Assembly: GCF_000010805.1 (NCBI RefSeq)
Contig: NC_012522.1
Span: 1,674,001-1,738,000 of the forward strand
Reading direction: 5' to 3'
DNA length: 64,000 nt
Origin: Rhodococcus opacus B4
Lineage (GTDB): Bacteria; Actinomycetota; Actinomycetes; Mycobacteriales; Mycobacteriaceae
The notes under the pieces: model-generated
Database searches by the model: none
The model's input: only the letters and a program-made list of their open reading frames with translations
Told to the model about the DNA's origin: nothing
Position numbers and translations under genes: made by a program
Shown here: one piece after another, positions 55,617 through 63,044 of the stretch
Layout of the letters: every line of letters begins with the position of its first letter
Position numbering within the stretch: the first letter of the stretch is position 1

Positions 55617-55961
55617 CTACCGGTGATGCCTGCCGCCGTTCAGCATCCAGCGGGCATCGAGTTCACTCGTGCTGCGCCGGTGTCGCCGGATGGTGAACGA
55701 CGTGATCGGCAGCCGCTCGACGATTCTCGCGTCGGCTCGCGGATCGCCCGCGATCCCTTGTTCGAGAACCGAATACGCGGTGTGGTTGACCGAATGGACG
55801 GCCAGCCTGAGGGCGTCGAGCGCCGTCGGCCTCGGCCCGAACGCGGCGAGCGTGTGACCGCCGTCCACCGCGGTCTCCACCACCGCGTAGAAATGCCAGT
55901 CTGCGCCCGGATCGCCAGTCATGTTGCGCCTCGCTCGTTGTGCTTCTGTGAGCTGTGCCAT
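55617..55961 (-). CDS. Small hypothetical protein
   Basis: A 114-residue soluble protein beginning MAQLTEAQRARRNMTGDPGA. It has a central helical part (GPRPTALDALRLAVHSVNHT) and a basic C terminus rich in Arg and His. No family is recognised. ATG 55961 was taken as start, with weak support; a GTG at 55985 is the alternative. It ends 2 bases after the convergent tetR gene and follows the cyclase gene by 42 bases in the same direction, so it may be co-transcribed with it. Confidence 0.5.
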   Translation of the reverse strand: MAQLTEAQRARRNMTGDPGADWHFYAVVETAVDGGHTLAAFGPRPTALDALRLAVHSVNHTAYSVLEQGIAGDPRADARIVERLPITSFTIRRHRRSTSELDARWMLNGGRHHR

Positions 55962-56003
55962 GACGGTATCGCGAGGGTACGACACGTTTCGGCGCCGCGC
56001 CGG

Positions 56004-57206
56004 TCAGGCCACGGACCGGCGGCCGATCCCGAAAAGCTTCTGGGGGGCGTCGATTCCCTCGAGCTGGTGACTGCCCGCGGGTTCGCCCCAGAACTCGTCG
56101 CTGTCCAACTCGTCGTAGAACTCTCCCGTCACCACCACCTCCTGGGACGGCGCGACCGCGACGACGCGACCGGCCGTGCCGACCGGCCTGCCGAACCAGT
56201 CGCCTGCGCTCGGAACCGCGGTGCCCCAGGCGATCCCGGCCCGCAACTGCGGAAGCCCCTCGGTACGCGCGGCCTGCACGAGGTCGAGCGCGACGTGGGC
56301 CAGCGCGTTGGGATCGGGCGAGACCATCATGACGGCGTCCCCGATCGTCTTCACCAGACGCACCGGGGGCGACACCAGATCGGTGGCCACCCGGTCGAGG
56401 CGCTCGGCCACCCGGCCCAGATCGGCGGGCGCCGCCTGCTCCCCGAGCAGCGTGAATCCGACGAGGTCCGCGAAACAGACCCCGACCTCCTGCGCTCCCC
56501 GCACCCGCAGGTTCGAGTCGCCCGCGATCCCCACCGCATCGGACCGCAATTGGTGGCGCAGAGCGGTCGCGATGAGATGAGCCAGGATCTGCGCCTCGAA
56601 ATCCACGATGCGACGCACCTCCACCGCATACCGCAAAGCCACCTCGGGGTGCTCCCGCGTCGCCTCGAGCCGCTCCTGCAGGAGCGAATCGGCCGCGCCG
56701 GCGACCGTCCAGAGGTTGCGGCCGAGAACCCGGGCGGCAGCGAAGATGGCGCTCTCGTCGAGACCCAGGTCCCGGTACTGCTCGAGTCCGCGCGCGAGAT
56801 CGAGGTCGCCGTCGTCGTAGAACGTGCCGTCCGACGACGCACCCCGGCCGATGGCCCGGAACCACCGGCGGGCGTCGTCGACCGTCACACCCACCTTCCG
56901 GGCGATGTCGTCGATGCTGTACCTGCCTTTCGGCGACAGCGCGTGCTCGAGCAGCAGGTGGGCGAGGCGATCGCCCCGCGCGGCACCGCGGAGGTCGTCG
57001 ATGGACGCCCCGTCCTCGATCAGGGTGTTCAGCACCCCCATGCGCGCGGACCGGTCCGGCCCGCTGAGCCCGTCGAGGAGGCCGGCGCGTTCGAACTCGT
57101 GGAGTAGCGACGGCGGCGGGCCCGGGCGTCGCAGCGGGCGGGTCGGCGGGGACACCAGACGCCCCGTCCGGGGCGTGATCCGTCGGGGCTGTCGCGGAGT
57201 GCGCAC
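56004..57206 (-). CDS. Class III adenylate/guanylate cyclase-like protein with regulatory N-terminal domain
   Basis: A 400-residue protein. Residues about 33-225 form a helical regulatory module of the mycobacterial Rv1264/Rv2212 type. The catalytic domain has metal Asp247 (FADLVGFT) and the KTIGD segment (Lys286, Asp290). At the position of the usual transition-state motif VN-x-A-x-R it reads VGTAGR (342-347): Arg347 is present but Asn is replaced by Gly343. ATP cyclisation may therefore be weak or altered. It starts at GTG 57206 with GATGAGGA upstream. Confidence 0.82.
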   Translation of the reverse strand: MRTPRQPRRITPRTGRLVSPPTRPLRRPGPPPSLLHEFERAGLLDGLSGPDRSARMGVLNTLIEDGASIDDLRGAARGDRLAHLLLEHALSPKGRYSIDDIARKVGVTVDDARRWFRAIGRGASSDGTFYDDGDLDLARGLEQYRDLGLDESAIFAAARVLGRNLWTVAGAADSLLQERLEATREHPEVALRYAVEVRRIVDFEAQILAHLIATALRHQLRSDAVGIAGDSNLRVRGAQEVGVCFADLVGFTLLGEQAAPADLGRVAERLDRVATDLVSPPVRLVKTIGDAVMMVSPDPNALAHVALDLVQAARTEGLPQLRAGIAWGTAVPSAGDWFGRPVGTAGRVVAVAPSQEVVVTGEFYDELDSDEFWGEPAGSHQLEGIDAPQKLFGIGRRSVA

Positions 57207-57317
57207 GTCCTCATCGTCTCAGGAACGTGGTCGCACTTCGCCGTAATCCTCCGAACTCGCTGTCGCCGTGACCGGAACGGGGCTGGCGCGCGCCGCCTGG
57301 GGTGGAACGATGAGATC

Positions 57318-58262
57318 ATGGCTGACTCCGTCGATCGCGCATCCGTGGACAGGGCGCGTGAGCGCATCACCGGCCTGATCCGCCGGACACCCACGTTCCG
57401 CACCACCGTGCCCACCGTCCACGGCGCCGTGCCGGTGATCTTCAAACTCGAGTTCCTGCAGTACGGCGGCTCGTTCAAGGTCCGGGGCAGCCTCAACGCG
57501 CTGCTGCACGCCGAGGAGGACGGGCGGCTCGACGACGCAGGCGTCGTCATCGCGTCCGGCGGCAACGCCGCCATCGGAGCGGCCTGGGCGTCGCGGCTCA
57601 GGGGTGTGAAGTGCACGGTGGTCGTCCCGGTCACGGCGCCGGACGTCAAGATCGACAAGCTGATCGCACTCGGCGCGGACGTGCGCAAGGTCGGCGACCG
57701 GTACGCCGAGGCGGCCGAGTATGCGAAGGAACTCGCCGCGTCGTCGAACGCCCTCGCCCTGCACGCCTACGATCTCCCCGACATCGTCGCCGGGGCCGGC
57801 ACCATCGCACTCGAGATCCAGGACGACGTCGACGAGCCGCTGTCCTACGTGATCGCGGTCGGCGGCGGCGGACTGCTGTCCGGCGTCATCGCCGGCAGCG
57901 GCGAGGACGATGCCATCTTCGGCGTGGAGCCGAGCGGAGCGGCGACGCTGCACTCGGCGGTCGCCGCCCGGCAACCCGCGGACATCGACATCGACAGCAT
58001 CGCCGGCGACTCCCTCGGCGCCACCAGGATCGGCTCCATCGCCTGGGAGACGGTCCGCGCGCGGCCCGTCTCCAGCCTGATCGTCGACGACGACGCCCTG
58101 ATCGACGCCCGAACGCTGCTGTGGGAGGAATTCCGGATCGTCGTCGAACACGGCACCGCGGCCGCGCTCGCCGCGATCGTCACCGGCCAACTCCGCCCCA
58201 CCGGCGACAAACCGCTCTGCGTGGTGCTGTGCGGCGCCAACACGTCGCTGACCAGCTACTGA
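57318..58262 (+). CDS. Serine/threonine dehydratase-family PLP enzyme
   Basis: A 314-residue fold-type II PLP enzyme. Lys54 in GGSFKVRGSLNA binds PLP; ASGGNAAIGAAWAS and the Gly-rich phosphate loop VGGGGLLSG follow in order. Family members deaminate serine or threonine or racemise serine. The length and lack of an ACT domain fit a catabolic threonine/serine dehydratase-like enzyme. It stands alone, convergent with the pirin gene 12 bases on. Confidence 0.85.
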   Translation: MADSVDRASVDRARERITGLIRRTPTFRTTVPTVHGAVPVIFKLEFLQYGGSFKVRGSLNALLHAEEDGRLDDAGVVIASGGNAAIGAAWASRLRGVKCTVVVPVTAPDVKIDKLIALGADVRKVGDRYAEAAEYAKELAASSNALALHAYDLPDIVAGAGTIALEIQDDVDEPLSYVIAVGGGGLLSGVIAGSGEDDAIFGVEPSGAATLHSAVAARQPADIDIDSIAGDSLGATRIGSIAWETVRARPVSSLIVDDDALIDARTLLWEEFRIVVEHGTAAALAAIVTGQLRPTGDKPLCVVLCGANTSLTSY

Positions 58263-58274
58263 TCCGGCCGCCCG

Positions 58275-59252
58275 TCAGCTGCGCGGTTTCAGGCGGCTGT
58301 TCGGCAGTTCGGGGGCGGGCAGCGGATCGCCGTCGTAGCCCTCGACCGCGCCGAACCGGGGGTCGGCGGGCGCCGCGCCGCGGAGTTCGGACTGCCACTC
58401 GCGGCGGTAGCCGACGATGTCCTCGTGGCTGCGGCCGAGGAAGTTCCACCACATGATCACCTGCTCGCCGAGCGGCTCGCCGCCGAGCACCAGCAGCCGC
58501 GCCCGGGTTCCGCCCGTGTTGCGCAGCGCGACCAGCGACTCGCCGGGCGGCTGATAGCCCAGTTCCGCCCACCGCAGCGTGGTCCCGCGCAGCTGCACCT
58601 CGCCCTCGTCGACGAGCACCCCGACCTCGAATCCGCGCTCGATGTCGAGGGTGATGTCGGCACCCGGTTCCAGCAGGATCTCCGCACCGAGCAGCGGCGT
58701 GAACGTGCGCACCGGCGACGTGGAGCCCACCGTGCTTCCGAGGAACACTCGCACGGTCGCCCCGCCCCGGACGACCGGGTCGGGCGCGTACGTCTCGAAG
58801 GCCGGCTCCGCGTCCTGCGCCGACGCCGGCAACGCCACCCACAGCTGCGCGCCGTGCAGGATGCGCGTCTGCGGTGTCGAAACCTCGGAATGCGCGATCC
58901 CCCGCCCCGCGGTCATCAGGTTGACCTCACCGGGCCTCACCATCGCGTGCGAGCCGATGCTGTCGCGGTGCTCGATCTCGCCGGTGAACAGCCAGCTCAC
59001 CGTCTGCAGTCCCGTGTGCGGGTGCGGCGGCACGTTCATCCCGCCCGTCTTCGCGACGTCGTCCGGACCGTAGTGGTCGGCGAAGCACCAGGCACCGATC
59101 AGCGATCGGTCGCGTTGCGGCAGGGTGCGCCGGACCGGCATCGCGCGGGGGCCTCCGAGCGGGACCTCGCGCGCGCCGAGCACCTGGATGCCGCCGCCGT
59201 CGGGGTGCGACTCGCACCGCTCTTCCACCGTGTTCGTCTCCAGATTGCTCAC
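58275..59252 (-). CDS. Pirin-family protein (bicupin)
   Basis: A 325-residue bicupin. The four metal ligands of pirins are in place: His77 and His79 (PPHPHTG), His121 and Glu123 (AHSE). Pirins bind Fe; some act as quercetinases, others as redox-linked regulators. GTG 59252 with GGAG upstream gives the usual start. It lies 19 bases downstream of a MarR gene and is third in the LLM-MarR-pirin unit, so it is likely part of a redox or aromatic-stress response. Confidence 0.87.
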   Translation of the reverse strand: MSNLETNTVEERCESHPDGGGIQVLGAREVPLGGPRAMPVRRTLPQRDRSLIGAWCFADHYGPDDVAKTGGMNVPPHPHTGLQTVSWLFTGEIEHRDSIGSHAMVRPGEVNLMTAGRGIAHSEVSTPQTRILHGAQLWVALPASAQDAEPAFETYAPDPVVRGGATVRVFLGSTVGSTSPVRTFTPLLGAEILLEPGADITLDIERGFEVGVLVDEGEVQLRGTTLRWAELGYQPPGESLVALRNTGGTRARLLVLGGEPLGEQVIMWWNFLGRSHEDIVGYRREWQSELRGAAPADPRFGAVEGYDGDPLPAPELPNSRLKPRS

Positions 59253-59271
59253 TGCTCCATCGTGCCTTTCG

Positions 59272-59718
59272 TCAGTCCTGTGCGCCGCGCAGTTTCGCGC
59301 AGAGTTCGCTGAGCGTGTCGAGTTCGTCCTCGGACAGTGCCGGCCCGACGTGCCGCCGGATGCTCGCCGCGTGCCTGCGTCCGACGGACTTCTGCACCCG
59401 CGCACCCTCCGCGGTCAGCACGACGACGGTCCCCCGGCGGTCGCCGGGATCGCCCTCCCTGGTGACGTACCCGGAGCCGGCCAGCCGCTCGACGAGCCTG
59501 CTCAGCGACGGCTGGCTGAGCAGGATCTCCCGATTCAAATCGTGCAGGCGCAATCTGCGCTCGGGTGCCCGGCCGAGGGTGAACAGCACGTCGTACTCGC
59601 GCATGCTCAGCTCGTCCCACACGTCGTCGGCTGCGAGGTTCCGCATCACCGCGACCTGCGCGCGGAACAGCGACTCCCACGCCGCGGCCGCCCGTTCGGT
59701 CCTACTGACGGGCGGCAT
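59272..59718 (-). CDS. MarR-family regulator between LLM oxidoreductase and pirin genes
   Basis: A 148-residue MarR protein. The winged helix is RLHDLNREILLSQPSLSRLV (about 57-76) followed by REGDPGDRRGTVVVLT, the standard wing. It overlaps the upstream LLM gene by 17 bases and is followed by the pirin gene, so the three are likely one transcript. The palindrome upstream of the LLM gene (60825-60838) is its probable operator. Confidence 0.85.
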   Translation of the reverse strand: MPPVSRTERAAAAWESLFRAQVAVMRNLAADDVWDELSMREYDVLFTLGRAPERRLRLHDLNREILLSQPSLSRLVERLAGSGYVTREGDPGDRRGTVVVLTAEGARVQKSVGRRHAASIRRHVGPALSEDELDTLSELCAKLRGAQD

Positions 59719-60799
59719 CGACCGGCTCGCGATCGGACTTCATCGACGCGTGCGTCGGCGGGTTGTCCGGCACCCCGGCGGGCCTGCGGGCGGCGAACTC
59801 CTCGCGCAGCACGGGCACGACCTCGCCGCCGAGCAGGTCGAGCTGTTCGAGCACTGTCTTCAGGGGAAGTCCCGCGTGGTCGACGAGGAACAACTGCCGT
59901 TGGTAGTCGCCGAAGAAGTCGGCGAACGTCAGGGTTTTCTCGATCACCTGCTCCGGCGTGCCGACGGTCAGCGGGGTCTGATCGGTGAAGTCCTCGAGGC
60001 TCGGCCCGTGGCCGTAGACCGGGGCGTTGTCGAAGTAGGGCCGGAATTCGTCGACGGCGTCCTTGGCGTTGCGGCGCATGAACACCTGCCCGCCCAGACC
60101 GACGATCGCCTGATCCGCGCGGCCGTGACCGTAGTGCTCGTACCGCTCCCGGTAGAGGTTGATCAGGGCGATGTAGTGCTCCTTGGGCCAGAAGATGTTG
60201 TTGGCGAAGAAGCCGTCGCCGTGGAACGCCGCGATCTCGGCGATCTCGGGGCTGCGGATCGACCCGTGCCAGACGAACGGCGGGATGCCGTCGAGCGGCC
60301 GCGGCGTGGAGGTGAACCCCTGCAGCGGGGTGCGGAACTGCCCCTGCCAGTCCACGACGTCCTCGTCCCACAGCCGGCGCAGCAGCCGGTAGTGCTCGAG
60401 TGCCAGCGGGATGCCCTGCCGGATGTCCTGACCGAACCACGGATAGACGGGGGCCGTGTTTCCGCGGCCCATCATCAGATCCACCCGGCCGTCCGCGAGG
60501 TGCTGCAGCATCGCGTAGTCCTCGGCGATCTTCACCGGGTCGTTGGTGGTGATCAGCGTCGTGGACGTGGACAGGATGATCTTCTCGGTCTGGGCGGCGA
60601 GGTAGCCCAGCATGGTGGTGGGTGACGAAGGCACGAACGGCGGGTTGTGATGCTCGCCGGTGGCGAACACGTCGAGCCCGACGTCCTCGGCGTGCTTGGC
60701 GATGGTCGTCATCGCCTTGATGCGCTCGTGCTCGGTGGGGGTGCGGCCGGTGGTGGGATCTGCCGTGACGTCGCCGACGGTGAAGATTCCGAACTGCAT
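59702..60799 (-). CDS. LLM-class FMN-dependent oxidoreductase (CE1758-type)
   Basis: A 365-residue luciferase-like TIM-barrel oxidoreductase: MQFGIFTVGDVTADPTTGRT, then VFATGEHHNPPFVPSSPTTM and VDLMMGRGNTAPVYPWFGQD, the layout of CE1758-type FMN enzymes (from memory). These oxidise small molecules with reduced flavin; the substrate is unknown. The ATG has AGAGGAA upstream. It is the first gene of the LLM-MarR-pirin unit and starts behind a CATGCA-TT-TGCATG palindrome. Confidence 0.87.
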   Translation of the reverse strand: MQFGIFTVGDVTADPTTGRTPTEHERIKAMTTIAKHAEDVGLDVFATGEHHNPPFVPSSPTTMLGYLAAQTEKIILSTSTTLITTNDPVKIAEDYAMLQHLADGRVDLMMGRGNTAPVYPWFGQDIRQGIPLALEHYRLLRRLWDEDVVDWQGQFRTPLQGFTSTPRPLDGIPPFVWHGSIRSPEIAEIAAFHGDGFFANNIFWPKEHYIALINLYRERYEHYGHGRADQAIVGLGGQVFMRRNAKDAVDEFRPYFDNAPVYGHGPSLEDFTDQTPLTVGTPEQVIEKTLTFADFFGDYQRQLFLVDHAGLPLKTVLEQLDLLGGEVVPVLREEFAARRPAGVPDNPPTHASMKSDREPVDAARQ

Positions 60800-60824
60800 A
60801 GCTGTTCCTCTCGCGTCAGAACTC

Positions 60825-60838
60825 CATGCATTTGCATG
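60825..60838. promoter_or_regulatory. Palindrome upstream of the LLM gene, likely MarR operator
   Basis: CATGCA-TT-TGCATG, a perfect 14-bp dyad 26 bases before the LLM start codon. Size and place fit a MarR site. Confidence 0.55.
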
Positions 60839-60881
60839 AACCTATTCCAACATTCAACCACTTCGGCCTATTCCGGAAACG

Positions 60882-60920
60882 GCCGAGGGCGGCAAGCGCA
60901 GTGCGCTTGCCGCCCTCGGC
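60882..60920 (-). terminator. Terminator hairpin of the MarR-MFS operon
   Basis: Perfect 19-base arms (60882-60900 and 60902-60920) around a single central G; a very stable GC-rich stem 24 bases beyond the MFS stop codon. No T-tract. Confidence 0.8.
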
Positions 60921-60944
60921 GACGTTCGGACCGGACGAACCCGA

Positions 60945-62474
60945 TCAGTGCATCATGACCGTCGGGGCGCCTTCGGCCTCGAGGTGCGGGTTGACCGACT
61001 TCTTCCGCGGCAGCAGGAACGCCGGGATGAACGTCAACGCGATCAGCACGGCGGCGACCAGGAACGTGTTGCCGAATGCATCGGCGGCCTGACTCAGGAC
61101 CTGGTCCACCATTCCGGGAGGCTCCTGCGCGGCGACCTCGGGCACGTGCTGCATCGCGACGGTCTGGCTGTCCAGACCACGATCGAGCAGCTGGTTGGTC
61201 AGCACCACCGACATGACGGCGGTACCGATCGAGCCCGCGGTCTGCTGGACGATGTTCATCAGGGTCGAACCACGCGCAACCTGATCGTTGGACAGCGTCA
61301 CGATCGCCGCGGTCATCAGCGGCATCATCGTGCAGCCCATACCCATGCCCATCACGAACAGGGCACCCATCAGCAGCCACGTCGGCGAGTCCGACGCAAC
61401 CTGGGTGAAGACGCCGATGCCGATCAGGATCAGCGGCAGACCCGTCAGCACGATCTTGCCGGGGCCCATCTTGTCGACCAGACGTCCGGCCACGGGCATC
61501 GTCAGCATCGCACCGATGCCCTGGGGAGCCATCAGCAGACCGGCCGCGAGCGTGGTGTGCCCGCCGACCTGGATGAAATAGCTCGGGAACAGCAGACCGG
61601 CACCCATGAACGCGACGATGAACAGCGAAGTCGTGATGACCGCGACCGACAGCTGCCGGTTCTTGAACAGGTGCAGGTCGATCAGCGGGTGGTCCTTACG
61701 CAGCGCGTGGAAGATGAACGCGACGATCAGGACCAGGCCGATCACACCGGGCACCAGCACGCGGGCCGAGGCGACGGTGCCCACCTCCGGAATGGACGAC
61801 ACACCGAACAGGAACAGTGCCAGACCCGGCGACAGCAGCAGCATGCCGAGGAAGTCGAAGGACTCGGACGGCGAGGCGTTGTCGGACGGCAGGATGACGA
61901 ACGCGGCCGCCAGGGCGATGACGCCGATGGGCAGGTTGATCAGGAAGATCCAGTGCCAGCTCGCCGCCTCGATCAGCCAGCCACCGAGGATCGGGCCGCC
62001 GATGGGACCGAGCAGCATGGGGATACCGAGAACCGCCATGACCCGGCCGACGCGGTCGGGTCCTGCCGCCTTGGTCATGATCGTCATGCCGAGCGGCATC
62101 AGCATGCCGCCGCCGAGCCCCTGCAGGACGCGGAAGCCGATCAGCGACGTGATGTCCCACGCGAAACTGCACAGCACCGAGCCGAGGACGAACAGCACGA
62201 GGGCCGTCATGTAGAGGCGTTTGGTGCCGAAGCGGTCGGCCGCCCACCCGGTGACGGGGATGACCGTCGCCAGGGCGAGGGTGTACGCGGTCATCGTCCA
62301 TGCGACGGTGGCGTAGGTGGTGTCGAACTCGGTGGCGAACGTCGGCAGCGCGACGCTGACGACGGTCACGTCGAGGATCGACATGATGGCACCGAGCACC
62401 ACCACGGACGCGATCTTGAGGACCGTGCCGTCGAGCTTGTCGGGCGCCGCGTCCGCGGCGGTCGGCGATGTCAT
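60945..62474 (-). CDS. MFS drug transporter, DHA2 family (EmrB/QacA-like)
   Basis: A 509-residue transporter with 14 hydrophobic helices. The DHA2 motifs are visible: SILDVTVVSVALPTFATEF in helix 1, GWAADRFGTKRLY (motif A) and GIPMLLGPIGGPILGGWLIE (motif C, antiporter motif). It should expel drugs or hydrophobic compounds in exchange for protons. It overlaps the upstream MarR gene by 4 bases, so efflux is probably induced when the regulator binds a compound. Confidence 0.9.
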   Translation of the reverse strand: MTSPTAADAAPDKLDGTVLKIASVVVLGAIMSILDVTVVSVALPTFATEFDTTYATVAWTMTAYTLALATVIPVTGWAADRFGTKRLYMTALVLFVLGSVLCSFAWDITSLIGFRVLQGLGGGMLMPLGMTIMTKAAGPDRVGRVMAVLGIPMLLGPIGGPILGGWLIEAASWHWIFLINLPIGVIALAAAFVILPSDNASPSESFDFLGMLLLSPGLALFLFGVSSIPEVGTVASARVLVPGVIGLVLIVAFIFHALRKDHPLIDLHLFKNRQLSVAVITTSLFIVAFMGAGLLFPSYFIQVGGHTTLAAGLLMAPQGIGAMLTMPVAGRLVDKMGPGKIVLTGLPLILIGIGVFTQVASDSPTWLLMGALFVMGMGMGCTMMPLMTAAIVTLSNDQVARGSTLMNIVQQTAGSIGTAVMSVVLTNQLLDRGLDSQTVAMQHVPEVAAQEPPGMVDQVLSQAADAFGNTFLVAAVLIALTFIPAFLLPRKKSVNPHLEAEGAPTVMMH

Positions 62475-62941
62475 CCGAATATCTCCTGGTTGAGTTCTCG
62501 CAGGGACTCCCCCGCGAGGATCGGTTGTAGTGCCTCGATCAGCCGAGTCCGCTCACTCTCCGGAACCCGCCATGCGAACCGTCGCAACTGATCACGCTTG
62601 CATTCGATGTGCTGGTTCGTGACCTTATGTCCGGCCTCCGACAAGGAGACCCGCTTGACCCGCCGGTCGCGCTCGTCCTCCCGGCGAACGACCAGACCCA
62701 GCTTCACGAGTTGATCGACGTTTCGACCGGCCGCGGCAACCGAGAGCCGCAGCCGCTCGGCCACTTCGTTGATCGGAAGTGGCTCACCGTGCTGGCCGAG
62801 CGCGAAGAGCATCCGCACCTGCGAAAACGTGAGGTCCAGCTCGATGAGGTTGTCCATCGACTCCGACTCCCCCGCACTCAACAGTTGGGTGAAGAAGTCG
62901 TTGAGTAGTTCGAAGAGAAGGTCAGGAGAATTGTCGGACAC
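62471..62941 (-). CDS. MarR-family regulator of the MFS pump
   Basis: A 156-residue MarR protein. INEVAERLRLSVAAAGRNVD (about 58-77) is the recognition-helix region and REDERDRRVKRVSLSEAGHK the wing. GTG 62941 is preceded by TAGCAT and 6 bases, a leaderless start. The operator-like palindrome CTATTG-CC-CAATAG (62966-62979) overlaps the likely -35 region. It overlaps the MFS gene by ATGA. Confidence 0.88.
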   Translation of the reverse strand: MSDNSPDLLFELLNDFFTQLLSAGESESMDNLIELDLTFSQVRMLFALGQHGEPLPINEVAERLRLSVAAAGRNVDQLVKLGLVVRREDERDRRVKRVSLSEAGHKVTNQHIECKRDQLRRFAWRVPESERTRLIEALQPILAGESLRELNQEIFG

Positions 62942-62979
62942 CCTCGAATGCTAGCGCTCATGCAACTATTGCCCAATAG
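62942..62979 (-). promoter_or_regulatory. Promoter and operator of the MarR-MFS operon
   Basis: Minus strand: -35 TTGGGC (62976-62971), 17-bp spacer, -10 TAGCAT (62953-62948), 6 bases, GTG. The dyad CTATTG-CC-CAATAG (62966-62979) covers the -35, so the regulator should shut off its own promoter. Confidence 0.65.
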
Positions 62980-63010
62980 CAACTAAGGCGCAACCGAATT
63001 AATGGTGTCA

Positions 63011-63037
63011 GGTATCACACTCGCCGACGGTGATACC
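63011..63037 (-). terminator. Possible hairpin terminator after fprA
   Basis: GGTATCAC (63011-63018) pairs with GTGATACC (63030-63037) around an 11-base loop, 7 bases beyond the fprA stop codon. No T-tract. Confidence 0.55.
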
Positions 63038-63044
63038 CGGCAAC

